16,612 nt of DNA. It comes from Candidatus Bathyarchaeota archaeon. Its GTDB lineage: Archaea > Thermoproteota > Bathyarchaeia > Bathyarchaeales > DTEX01. The notes beneath the pieces are model-generated. The model did not search any database and was not told the origin of the DNA. It saw nothing but the letters and a program-made list of their open reading frames with translations. Shown in pieces: positions 5,926 to 13,569 of the stretch (position 1 is its first letter; the number at the start of each line of letters is the position of its first letter). The translations under genes were made by a program, and so were the position numbers. The DNA lies in the NCBI GenBank assembly GCA_018397055.1, contig JAGTQS010000005.1, positions 19,920-36,531 on the forward strand. The letters run 5' to 3'.

Positions 5926-8604
5926 ATTGAACACCTAGAAAGGATTTTTAATCCCGAAAGAATCGCAGTCATCGGAGCCAGCAACCAAGAAGGGTCAGTA
6001 GGTTACAAGCTGCTGAACAACCTAATTGGTGTTGGCTTCAAGGGATTCGTCTATCCCGTTAACCCCTTCTACCGTAGCATTCAAGGCATAACGGCTTACC
6101 CAAGCGTCAAGAAAATCCCGTGGCAGATAGACCTTGCCATCGTAGCCACGCCTGCTCACATCACAGTACAAGTTGTCGAAGAATGCTGTGAAAAAGGAAT
6201 AAAGGGAATAATCGTGGTATCCTCGGGATTCAGCGAATCAGGTTCGCGGAGAAACTTCCTAGAAGAGAAACTTTTAGAACTTAAACGAGCTTACGGCGTA
6301 AGAATAATTGGGCCGAACTGCCTCGGCGTCATGCGGCCGTCTATAAGACTTAACGCAACCTTTGCGAACAGGATGGCGGCGCCTGGAAGAATAGCTTTTA
6401 TTTCTCAAAGCGGATCTGTTTGCGCCTCGGTTCTGGATTGGGCTGCCCGTGCGAATGTTGGGTTCAGCAGCGTAGTTTCGATTGGAAGCATGGTTGATGT
6501 TGACTTTGCTGACCTCATTGACTACTTCGGCGCAGACCCTGAAACAAGAAGCGTGCTTCTCTTCATCGAGTTCATAAGAGAACCTAAAAGGTTTATGAGC
6601 GCTGCGCGAAGGTTCGCGGCGACAAAGCCGATTATCGTTGTCAAGGCAGGAAAAACACCTGAAGGGATGAAGGCTGCTTCTCTGCATACAAGCGCCGTCA
6701 TAGGTGAGAACATGATCTATCAAGCGTTTTTTGACAGGGCAGGCGTGGTCCGAGTTGACGAAGTGTCTGACCTGTTCAACTGCGCTGAGATACTGGCTAT
6801 GCAGGCTCCTCCAAGGGGTCCTAACCTGGCTATAATTACGAATGCTGGTGGGCCTGGGGTGACGGCTACTGATGCGCTGGTGGCTAAGGGGGGTGGATTA
6901 GCAAGGCTCTCGGATGAGACGATTAGAGAGCTAGACAGCGTCCTCCCTTACTACTGGAGTCATTCTAATCCAATTGACATCTGTGAAGATGCGACTGTTG
7001 ACAGGTTTAGGAAGGTTCTTGAAACGTGTCTGAAAGATCCGAACATTGATGGATACTTGGTAATCTTTTCGCCAATTGGATCTGCCGATTCAACGGAGAC
7101 CGCTAAACTCGTTGTTGAGGTTTCGAAGGAGATTGATAAGCCGATTCTAACATCGTGGCTTGGTGAAGACAACGTTAGAGAGGCAAGGGACATTCTTAGG
7201 CAGAACAGGATCCCCACGTATTCAACGCCTGAGCAGGCGGTTGCGACTTTTGTGTACATGTATCAGCATGCGAGGAACCTTGAACTGCTCTATCAGACAC
7301 CTGAGGAACTGCCTATTAACATTGCGCCTAACAGGAAAAGGTTGCAGCGAATCATAAACAAGGCAATAAAGGAAAAGAGGCAAACTCTGACGGGGCAGGA
7401 GGCGAGAGAATTTCTTGAGAACTATGGGATTTTAACTTTTAGGACACAAGCTGTAAAAACTGCTAAGGAAGCGGCGGAAATTGCGTCTGAAATCGGTTTT
7501 CCAGTGGTGATGAAAATATGTTTCGCCGACACTGCTTATGGGGCAGTGGAAAGTAACTTGATGATGAACCTAACGTCTGAGCAGCAAGTTGAGAAATGTT
7601 TTTTGGAACTCGTCGACCTCGCCAAGAGACATCTGCCACCATCAAAAATTGAGGGAGTAATCGTTCAACCCGTCCTTTCAGGCGGATACGAGCTGATTGT
7701 CAAATCCAAGCGTGACCCCCAGTTTGGCTCACTTATATTTTTTGGAATTGGAAAAGCCGGTGTTGAACTATACAACGATGTTGCAGTTGGATTTCCGCCC
7801 CTAAACCAAACTTTGGCCCGAAGGATGATTGAACAAACAAAGGCTTACAAGTCTCTTTGGGAAAAGTTTGGGGGCAACCAGTCGATGAGCATGCGGCATA
7901 TAGAGGAAACATTGGTGAAGTTCAGTCACCTCGTTACGGATTTCCCGCAAATTGTTGAGGCTGATGTTAGCCCTCTGTTCTTCAACGGTAAAAATATGGT
8001 TGCGCTGAACGCCAATATAGTGTTGGACTTAAAGAAGGCTCCGAAGAGAACGCAGCCTTACGGTCATCTCATAATAAGGCCTTACCCGACGAGGTACACG
8101 TCTAGGCTGTCGCTGAGGACCGGTGAGGAGATAGTTTTGCGTCCGATAAGGCCTGAAGACGAGCCGCTTCTTTTTGAGCTTTTTGAAACTTTTTCGCCGC
8201 AGACTGTGCAGTTGCGGTTCTTTCAGCTCGTCAAGGACGTGTCTCATCACACTTTGGCGAGGTACTGCAATATTGACTACGACCGCGAAATGACTCTTGT
8301 CGCAGAAAAGTCCGAAAGGGGCAGACTTCTTCTAATCGGTATGGCCAAATTGGTCGTTGAACCGGACGGAGAAAGCGGTGAAATCGCAATTGTCGTGGGT
8401 GATCCTTGGCAAAATAGGGGACTGGGTTCAATGTTGGTTGACAACCTTATAAAAATCAGTAAAGACATGGGGCTTAAGAGAATCTTTGGAGAAATCTTAG
8501 CTGGCAACGAAAAGATGATTCACATCTGTTACACAAAAGGGTTCCAAATCAGAAAAATAGATGAGGAAACATGCTTAGCGACCCTTGACCTAAGTAAGGC
8601 ATAA
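5926..8604 (+). CDS. NDP-forming acyl-CoA synthetase fused to GNAT acetyltransferase (Pat/YfiQ-like)
   Basis: An 892-residue protein, close in length to bacterial Pat/YfiQ. Domains in order: CoA-binding Rossmann domain (FNPERIAVIGAS at about 9-20), succinyl-CoA-ligase-like domain with GPNCLG and SQSG, catalytic loop SLHTSAVIG with His254, NAGGPGVTATDAL, a degenerate ATP-grasp domain (about 480-710), and a GNAT domain (about 735-892) introduced by RPIRPEDE and carrying acetyl-CoA loop Q829-NRGLG. ADP-forming acetyl-CoA synthetases make acetate and ATP from acetyl-CoA; Pat proteins acetylate lysines, with the synthetase half acting as a sensor. The ATP-grasp His is replaced by Tyr538 and the DxNP motif reads DVSP, so ATP synthesis is doubtful. 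The frame opens at 5908 with no ATG, GTG or TTG before 6214, which would delete the CoA-binding domain. ATT at 5926, placed after AGGAAGGGG, fits the family N-terminus. Confidence 0.85.
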   Translation: MEHLERIFNPERIAVIGASNQEGSVGYKLLNNLIGVGFKGFVYPVNPFYRSIQGITAYPSVKKIPWQIDLAIVATPAHITVQVVEECCEKGIKGIIVVSSGFSESGSRRNFLEEKLLELKRAYGVRIIGPNCLGVMRPSIRLNATFANRMAAPGRIAFISQSGSVCASVLDWAARANVGFSSVVSIGSMVDVDFADLIDYFGADPETRSVLLFIEFIREPKRFMSAARRFAATKPIIVVKAGKTPEGMKAASLHTSAVIGENMIYQAFFDRAGVVRVDEVSDLFNCAEILAMQAPPRGPNLAIITNAGGPGVTATDALVAKGGGLARLSDETIRELDSVLPYYWSHSNPIDICEDATVDRFRKVLETCLKDPNIDGYLVIFSPIGSADSTETAKLVVEVSKEIDKPILTSWLGEDNVREARDILRQNRIPTYSTPEQAVATFVYMYQHARNLELLYQTPEELPINIAPNRKRLQRIINKAIKEKRQTLTGQEAREFLENYGILTFRTQAVKTAKEAAEIASEIGFPVVMKICFADTAYGAVESNLMMNLTSEQQVEKCFLELVDLAKRHLPPSKIEGVIVQPVLSGGYELIVKSKRDPQFGSLIFFGIGKAGVELYNDVAVGFPPLNQTLARRMIEQTKAYKSLWEKFGGNQSMSMRHIEETLVKFSHLVTDFPQIVEADVSPLFFNGKNMVALNANIVLDLKKAPKRTQPYGHLIIRPYPTRYTSRLSLRTGEEIVLRPIRPEDEPLLFELFETFSPQTVQLRFFQLVKDVSHHTLARYCNIDYDREMTLVAEKSERGRLLLIGMAKLVVEPDGESGEIAIVVGDPWQNRGLGSMLVDNLIKISKDMGLKRIFGEILAGNEKMIHICYTKGFQIRKIDEETCLATLDLSKA

Positions 8605-8709
8605 ATTAAAATTTGGCAATGTGGCGTATAACTCAAATGAGAACTGGCATTTCACAAACTCTAAATATGCATAGTAACCTAAGTTTGTTAGTACATAATT
8701 TTTTGGAAC
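8605..8709 (+). promoter_or_regulatory. Promoter region of the first glycosyltransferase gene
   Basis: An AT-rich 105-base gap. TATA-like elements occur at about 8661-8668 (CTAAATAT) and 8692-8701 (TACATAATTT). The first would place transcription start near 8690, ahead of ATG 8710. The second would place it near 8723, ahead of the alternative TTG start at 8746. I see no strong ribosome-binding site, RNA gene or convincing repeat. Confidence 0.35.
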
Positions 8710-10164
8710 ATGCTTACACAATTATGTAGATGGGTTGAAATCCAATTGCAAATCCGATTAAGGGTGGACTCATACGAGGCAGGCGTCGGAGCAGTAGGTG
8801 GATTATCAACTTTTCATAATAATTTGTATCCCAGGCTTGTCAAAAGGGGTTTTGACATCAAAACCTTTTCTATGCGGTTTAATCCCGAGCTTCCTACAAG
8901 AGAGGAGTTTAAAGGAGTAATCATTAGGCGACCGTCAACCGATGTAGACTTAGATGTTGCCTACGCTTGGACCTACGACATTTTGCACCAGTACGGCATA
9001 AGAGTGGATTACTTGACGCCTTCGGAGATATATGTTGTTCCGAGATACTTCACGAACTTCGGCGCTGTTCCATCTCCCTTCAGGATGGCAGAGGCAGACG
9101 TTTTCTCTCCACACGATTGGATGTCATATCTGAGAAGTGGGTTGAACGCTTGGCTGCATCCAGACTTGGTTCAGGCAATTTTCATCCATTCAACTGAACC
9201 TGGCAGAATCGGCGGATTACAGCACTATAATATGAATGGAACATCCGACAAATTCGACTTGTCCGATTTTAGGTTGATGGCCAAAGGAGATTATGGCGCC
9301 TCGTTCTATCAGGGGCTTCGGTTGATTCGTGACCTTGAATTCCCTTTGACTTTCAAAATCTTGCATAGGCTTCGCAGCTCAGCTCTTTTCACTGTCAGCC
9401 GAATCCATAGGAAAGAGTACCTTTTTGGGTTAAAAGCCCATGGAATGCGGTTTGGAGAGGTGGAGGACAGAGTTTTTGCTATTTACCATGGTGTTGACAC
9501 AAGTGAGTATAGACCATTGCCGAACGTCGAGAAAAAAGGGTTCACCATAGGTTTCATTGGAAGATGCACGCCTGTGAAGGGAATAGACGTTATACCTGAA
9601 CTTGCAGCGATTTTGGTTAAGAAGATTCCAGAAGTTAAATTTCACGTGGTAACCAAGACTGAACCGCAGAACTATTATTATAAAACTTTTATAGACAGAA
9701 TTCGAGATTTAGGTGTCAACGACAAGGTGGCTATTGACAACACATTCTATGTAGGTGAAGAAAAAATTAGGGTCATTAATTCATGGAACCTCACATTGGT
9801 TCCGTCAAGATACGAGCCTCAGGGGCAAGTGGACCTTGAATCCATGTCCTGCGGCGTTGTTCCCGCAGTAGGCTTAGGCGGGCTTCGAGAAAAAGTTGTT
9901 GACGGATTTAATGGCATATGGATAAACCCCGATGACCCGCAAGAAACAGCGGAGAAAATTATCCAGTTCTACAGAGGAAACTACAATGGCAGAAGCCAAG
10001 ATGAGATTGCTCGAAACTGCAGGGAAGCCGCAGAAAAAATTTGGGACTGGGAGAAAAGAGCTGAGGTACATAAAGAAGTTTACACCTATTTGGCGGATGG
10101 TCGCGTGGATGACATCTCCAAAGACTTGGATAGTCTTTTGTTACCTAAACCTTCAGAAATCTAG
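8710..10164 (+). CDS. GT-B glycosyltransferase, glycogen/starch-synthase-like
   Basis: A 484-residue retaining GT-B glycosyltransferase. The N-terminal donor/acceptor loop reads SYEAGVGAVGGLSTF (21-35), the DVFSPHDW and IFIHSTEPGRIGG blocks follow, and the C-terminal half begins with the sugar-nucleotide loop IGFIGRCTPVKGID (about 279-293). The family's acidic pair E369-x7-E377 (YEPQGQVDLE) is intact, followed by GGLREKVVDGFNG. This layout matches GT4/GT5 glycogen-synthase-like enzymes that use NDP- or ADP-sugars. The acceptor cannot be read from the sequence. An extra stretch of about 50 residues (about 170-220) lies between HSTEPGR and the linker helix. The start is uncertain: ATG 8710 adds 12 residues before the family's usual N-terminus, while TTG 8746 would begin MQIRLRVDSYE. 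It is followed 80 bases later by a second GT-B enzyme, so the two probably act on the same glycan. Confidence 0.85.
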   Translation: MLTQLCRWVEIQLQIRLRVDSYEAGVGAVGGLSTFHNNLYPRLVKRGFDIKTFSMRFNPELPTREEFKGVIIRRPSTDVDLDVAYAWTYDILHQYGIRVDYLTPSEIYVVPRYFTNFGAVPSPFRMAEADVFSPHDWMSYLRSGLNAWLHPDLVQAIFIHSTEPGRIGGLQHYNMNGTSDKFDLSDFRLMAKGDYGASFYQGLRLIRDLEFPLTFKILHRLRSSALFTVSRIHRKEYLFGLKAHGMRFGEVEDRVFAIYHGVDTSEYRPLPNVEKKGFTIGFIGRCTPVKGIDVIPELAAILVKKIPEVKFHVVTKTEPQNYYYKTFIDRIRDLGVNDKVAIDNTFYVGEEKIRVINSWNLTLVPSRYEPQGQVDLESMSCGVVPAVGLGGLREKVVDGFNGIWINPDDPQETAEKIIQFYRGNYNGRSQDEIARNCREAAEKIWDWEKRAEVHKEVYTYLADGRVDDISKDLDSLLLPKPSEI

Positions 10165-10167
10165 TGG

Positions 10168-10173
10168 TTTTTT
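10168..10173 (+). terminator. Possible T-run terminator after the first glycosyltransferase
   Basis: Six T residues lie three bases after the TAG stop at 10162-10164. Archaeal transcription often ends at short T-tracts without a hairpin, and a separate promoter lies just downstream. The run is short, so this is weak. Confidence 0.3.
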
Positions 10174-10216
10174 GCACCAAGTCTTACAATGACAATAAAG
10201 CTCTTAACACAAACCG

Positions 10217-10225
10217 TTATAATAT
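10217..10225 (+). promoter_or_regulatory. TATA box for the second glycosyltransferase, probably leaderless
   Basis: TTATAATAT at 10217-10225 is centred about 24 bases before ATG 10245. That is the normal archaeal TATA-to-initiation distance, so transcription would begin at or next to the start codon. No good ribosome-binding site precedes this ATG, which agrees with a leaderless message. Confidence 0.5.
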
Positions 10226-10244
10226 GAGGCGTGGCCACAAAGAA

Positions 10245-11411
10245 ATGAAGGTGTGCATGTTAACTTGGGAGTTTCCTCCTAGAATTGTGGGAGGCATAGC
10301 TCGACACTGTTATGGCTTGACAAGGGCGCTAGCAAAACTGGGTCATGAAATGCATGTTGTTACCTTAGAGTTTCCTGGCGCTTCTGACTTCGAAGACGTG
10401 GAAGGCGTAAAGGTGCACCGCGTAAAGATTGAGCTTGGGCATCCTAACTTCATAACTTGGACCTTGATTTTTAACCATTTCATGGAAAAAAAGGTCGCTG
10501 CCTTAAGCCACCAAATTGACTTTGACGTAATTCACGTACACGATTGGTTAACAACTCCATCTGGCATAGCTTCAAGAAATTACCTGAATAAGCCTATGGT
10601 TTGCACTGTTCACAGCACCGAGGTTGGCCGAGTGCAACGTCTCAACAGTCCCGATTCCTACATGATTGATGGTTTAGAGTGGTGGATGTTGTACGAGGCG
10701 AAGTCTGTGATAATGTGCAGCAATTTCATGATGAAAGAAGTTGTCAACCACTTCCACATTCCGCCAGAAAAAGTAAGCATAATCCCCAACGCAATTGATA
10801 CTCATGAATATGCGGTTAACGTAGATAAGGAGGCTGTAAGAAAACGTTATGGAGTTATGCCTCACGAGAAGCTCGTTGTCTTCATTGGAAGACTGGTTCC
10901 TCAAAAAGGCGTGGAGTACCTAATCAGAGCTGCACCGTTAATCGTAAGAAACCACGGGGAAACCAAGTTTCTCATAGCAGGAGACGGATGGTCCCGCAGT
11001 CATCTGGAGAGCATGGCAGCTGCAACTGGGTATGGAAACAAGATACGTTTCTTAGGCTTCATCCCAGATTATGAACGTATAGAACTATTAAAGAGTGCCG
11101 ACGTGCTGGTGATTCCCTCAATTTATGAACCATTCGGAATCGTCGCCTTGGAGGGAATGGCAGCAGGTGTCCCAGTTGTCGCCTCAAATGTTGGAGGCCT
11201 TTCTGAAATCATCGAACACGACCAAACAGGAATGCTTGCCTACTCTGAAAATCCTGAGTCTTTTGCTTGGTGCGTGAACAAGGCTTTGTCTGACCACGGA
11301 TATGCAAACTGGATTATAGAAAACGCTAAAAAGAAGGTTAATGAAGAATATAGTTGGGAGCCTGTGGCCAGAAAGGTTTCAGAAGTATACAAAAAGATGT
11401 GTGAACGGTGA
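10245..11411 (+). CDS. GT4-family glycosyltransferase
   Basis: A 388-residue GT-B retaining glycosyltransferase, probably cytoplasmic. It begins MKVCMLTWEFPPRIVGGIAR, the typical nucleotide-sugar synthase N-terminus, and continues with DVIHVHDWLTTPSG, TVHSTEVGR, IPNAIDTHEY, VVFIGRLVPQKGVEYLI, and the acidic pair E295-x7-E303 in YEPFGIVALEGMAAGVP. It resembles archaeal GT4 glycogen-synthase-like enzymes. The sugar donor and acceptor are not evident. The frame is open back to GTG 10164, but the extra 27 residues (which include the TATA box) have no family similarity, so ATG 10245 is chosen. The catalytic glutamates and the Arg/Lys pair of the donor site are present. Its neighbour upstream is a related but clearly distinct GT-B enzyme, not a recent duplicate. 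The small winged-helix gene starts 27 bases downstream. Confidence 0.88.
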   Translation: MKVCMLTWEFPPRIVGGIARHCYGLTRALAKLGHEMHVVTLEFPGASDFEDVEGVKVHRVKIELGHPNFITWTLIFNHFMEKKVAALSHQIDFDVIHVHDWLTTPSGIASRNYLNKPMVCTVHSTEVGRVQRLNSPDSYMIDGLEWWMLYEAKSVIMCSNFMMKEVVNHFHIPPEKVSIIPNAIDTHEYAVNVDKEAVRKRYGVMPHEKLVVFIGRLVPQKGVEYLIRAAPLIVRNHGETKFLIAGDGWSRSHLESMAAATGYGNKIRFLGFIPDYERIELLKSADVLVIPSIYEPFGIVALEGMAAGVPVVASNVGGLSEIIEHDQTGMLAYSENPESFAWCVNKALSDHGYANWIIENAKKKVNEEYSWEPVARKVSEVYKKMCER

Positions 11412-11438
11412 TGTGGATTGGGTTTAAGAGGATATTCG

Positions 11439-11675
11439 ATGCCTGACGAGATTTATTTTCTCTGCCTACTTCACAACATTGGAGCTACAAGCTCCGAGAA
11501 ATCATTGTCGATAGAGGAAATTTCACAGTGGACAGTTATGGAGCCGCAGAAAGTAAGAGAAAATCTTGAAAAACTTATCAGCACACAGTATATTCAAAAA
11601 ATCTACAGAGATGGGTTGGAAAGGTATCACGTGACGATTAACGGGATTAGAAAAGTTCTAAGCATGTATAGCTAG
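11439..11675 (+). CDS. Small winged-helix DNA-binding-like protein
   Basis: A 78-residue protein with the secondary-structure pattern of a winged helix: helix PDEIYFLCLLHNIG, a second helix SIEEISQWTV, a recognition-like helix EPQKVRENLEKLISTQYIQKI, and a wing ending in RYHVTINGIRKVL. ATG 11439 follows GAGG by seven bases and is preferred over TTG 11418, which would add seven residues. It is 27 bases after the GT4 gene and probably co-transcribed with it. A regulator of the glycan locus is the simplest reading. I do not recognise a named family, and target DNA or ligand cannot be inferred. Confidence 0.6.
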   Translation: MPDEIYFLCLLHNIGATSSEKSLSIEEISQWTVMEPQKVRENLEKLISTQYIQKIYRDGLERYHVTINGIRKVLSMYS

Positions 11676-11829
11676 AACCTATACCCCAAGTGCCAAACCA
11701 TCCATTTTCCATAAAAAGATAGTAAAGACATTTGTTTTCAAGTAAAAGGGTTTAAAAATTAGATAACATTAATTACTAACTTTCGATATAATTATTAGGA
11801 AAGTTGTTACACCATCTCGGGGGAAAAGT
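11676..11829 (+). promoter_or_regulatory. Promoter region of the winged-helix/DUF5752-like gene
   Basis: An AT-rich gap. The best TATA element is ATATAATT at 11786-11793, giving predicted initiation near 11812-11818, just before the purine-rich GGGGGAAAAG preceding ATG 11830. A second AT-rich element, TTTAAAAATT, lies at about 11750-11759. No RNA gene is visible. Confidence 0.5.
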
Positions 11830-12375
11830 ATGGAAAAAATGTCTGAAACCAAAGTTGATATTCTCGAATTATTGTGGGTTAATGATGGGCCACTTAATTC
11901 GAAACAAATCGTAGATAAACTTGGGCTGAAACCTCGCGCAGCAAATATGCATCTTATGGGTTTGGTGAAAAATGGGTTCATCGCTAAAAACGTTGACAAC
12001 GAATATACGATAACGCCTTCTGGCAGAGTAGCTCTTGGATTCCCAGCAACCGACGAGAAACTTGCACGAAAAATATTAAGCAAAACCTTGAAAGAAAAGG
12101 CTTTTTATTTTTACAAAGGAATTGGTCAACCTACAGGCATAACGGCTGACAGCTTAAATGATTTTTGTGAAAAACTTAAGACTTTGGACACAAAAATAAT
12201 AGAGTTTCACACTGAAAGAGGAGATTTTGAAGCTTGGGTCTCTTCTCTAGGAGACCTAGAACTAGCCAAACGGTTAAAGGTTATCCGAGGAACAAATTTG
12301 TCCGGCGAGTTACTTCGCAAAAAGACCTATGAGTCAGTGAAATCCAGATGCGAAGAACTGTCTAAAGCAAAGTAG
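11830..12375 (+). CDS. Winged-helix regulator fused to a DUF5752-like domain
   Basis: A 181-residue two-part protein. Residues about 8-75 are a winged helix-turn-helix: ILELLWVNDGPLNSKQIVDK, then a recognition-like segment KPRAANMHLMGLVKNGFI and wing EYTITPSGRVAL. Residues about 92-181 have the pattern I associate with DUF5752: FYFYKGIGQPTG, a helix SLNDFCEKLKTLD, then IIEFHTERGDFEAWV and LGDLELAKRL, ending in a basic helical tail. As I recall, that domain is seen in archaeal proteins near glycosyltransferases and sugar enzymes, which fits the location, but its function is not known to me. Together this suggests a transcription factor whose C-terminal domain senses a signal linked to the glycan locus. 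ATG 11830 follows GGGGGAA with good spacing. Regulation of the neighbouring GT genes is inference. Confidence 0.65.
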   Translation: MEKMSETKVDILELLWVNDGPLNSKQIVDKLGLKPRAANMHLMGLVKNGFIAKNVDNEYTITPSGRVALGFPATDEKLARKILSKTLKEKAFYFYKGIGQPTGITADSLNDFCEKLKTLDTKIIEFHTERGDFEAWVSSLGDLELAKRLKVIRGTNLSGELLRKKTYESVKSRCEELSKAK

Positions 12376-12492
12376 GTTCCTCGTTCACGTCAAGGAAACC
12401 CGTTCATCACCCTCATTATTTATACAAAAAAGGTAGACTCCTTTTTCAAAGAAAAACTGTTTACACGATTTAGTATTAAGATGAGGATTCAG
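12376..12492 (+). promoter_or_regulatory. Promoter with inverted repeat upstream of the RtcA homologue
   Basis: A TATA-like TTATTTATAC lies at about 12416-12425. Directly after it is a perfect inverted repeat, AAAAAGG (12427-12433), TAGACT, CCTTTTT (12440-12446). Predicted initiation from this TATA is near 12447, so the repeat occupies the stretch between TATA box and start site, a position where a bound protein would block initiation. GAGGA at 12484-12487 serves ATG 12493. Confidence 0.4.
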
Positions 12493-13530
12493 ATGATAGA
12501 AATCGATGGAAGCCAAAAGAGCGGCAGCGGAACAATACTTAGACTTTCCGTAGCCCTAGCCGGAATCACAGGAGAACCGTTGCATATATTTAATATTCGC
12601 AAGAAGCGAAGCGAACCTGGTCTTAGACCTCAACACCTAGAAGCTGTTCTAACAGCCGCAAGACTTTGCAATGCAACAATAAAAGGCGCCTCACTAGGTT
12701 CAAAGGAACTCTGGTTTGAACCAGGAAAAATCGTAGGTGGACAAATAAAGGCTGAAATTGGAACCGCGGGAAGCATCCCGATGTTAATTTTAACGGTTTT
12801 ACCGATGTGCATCTTCGCACAGCGACCTGTGAATCTTACGATAACAAAAGGAGGAACCGATGTCCTTCATTCCCCTACAATAAATTATATACGTTTCGTC
12901 TTACTTCCAACATTAGAACAGATGGGCGTGAAAGCAACACTTAAGGTTAACAAATACGGCTACTACCCAAAAGGCATGGGAGAAGTTACGTTAGAAGTTC
13001 AGCCTTGCACACAAATACTTCCATATAAACGAACGGAATTTGGGAAAATTACAGAACTCAAAGGCATCTCAGTCTGCACTTTCTTGGCTGACAGAAATGT
13101 TGCCGTGCGCCAGGCGAAAGAGGCAGAAAGACTTTTAGCACCCCACGGTTACCACCCAAAAATCGAAGTAGTCAATGACTTTTCAAACCCGCTGCAGAAA
13201 GGAAGCTCACTGGTCCTTTGGTTCACAACTAATACCAACGCGATTTTAGGCAGTGACTCGATTGGCGAGATACAAAAGCCAAGTGAAAAAGTCGCCTACG
13301 AAGCTGTAAAAAACTTGCTAATTGAAATCCAGGTAAAGGCAACGGCTGATGTGCACCTAGCTGATATGCTCATTCCATTCATAGCATTAGCAAAGGACGA
13401 GTCAGAGTATCTCACGAGGATGATAACCGACCACATCGAATCAAACATATGGCTCACATCCACGATTTTAGGAACAAAATTCAAAACCGAAAAAAATAAC
13501 GGATTGTACAAAATATCAAAAACACATTGA
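12493..13530 (+). CDS. rtcA: RNA 3'-terminal phosphate cyclase homologue (RtcA/RCL family), divergent active site
   Basis: A 345-residue protein of the RtcA fold, normal length. RtcA uses ATP to turn RNA 3'-phosphates into 2',3'-cyclic phosphates. Family blocks are clear: IDGSQKSGSGTILR, FNIRKKRSEPGLRPQHLEAV, EIGTAGSIPM, KGGTDVLHSPTINYI, KYGYYPKGMGEV, VHLADMLIPFIALA, and ITDHIESNIW with the position of the catalytic nucleophile histidine (His314). Several residues that contact ATP are changed: the GEGGGQ loop reads KSGSGT, so the acidic residue (Glu14 in E. coli) is Ser10; the Gln after GTAGS (Gln104) is Leu100; and ADQ reads ADM. ATG 12493 is chosen over 12481 because GAGG lies about six bases upstream of it and family members begin two or three residues before IDGS. 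No RtcB or other RNA-repair gene is adjacent. Confidence 0.8.
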   Translation: MIEIDGSQKSGSGTILRLSVALAGITGEPLHIFNIRKKRSEPGLRPQHLEAVLTAARLCNATIKGASLGSKELWFEPGKIVGGQIKAEIGTAGSIPMLILTVLPMCIFAQRPVNLTITKGGTDVLHSPTINYIRFVLLPTLEQMGVKATLKVNKYGYYPKGMGEVTLEVQPCTQILPYKRTEFGKITELKGISVCTFLADRNVAVRQAKEAERLLAPHGYHPKIEVVNDFSNPLQKGSSLVLWFTTNTNAILGSDSIGEIQKPSEKVAYEAVKNLLIEIQVKATADVHLADMLIPFIALAKDESEYLTRMITDHIESNIWLTSTILGTKFKTEKNNGLYKISKTH

Positions 13531-13569
13531 AAAACACGAATCAGGCAAAGAAGACACTTAAATCAAACC

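Noticed and set aside
6214..8604. ATG 6214 as the start of the acyl-CoA synthetase/GNAT gene
   Set aside because: It would cut off the conserved CoA-binding domain whose coding sequence is plainly in frame upstream to 5926.
10164..10244. N-terminal extension of the GT4 gene from GTG 10164
   Set aside because: The 27 extra residues lack family similarity, overlap the previous stop codon and contain the promoter TATA box.
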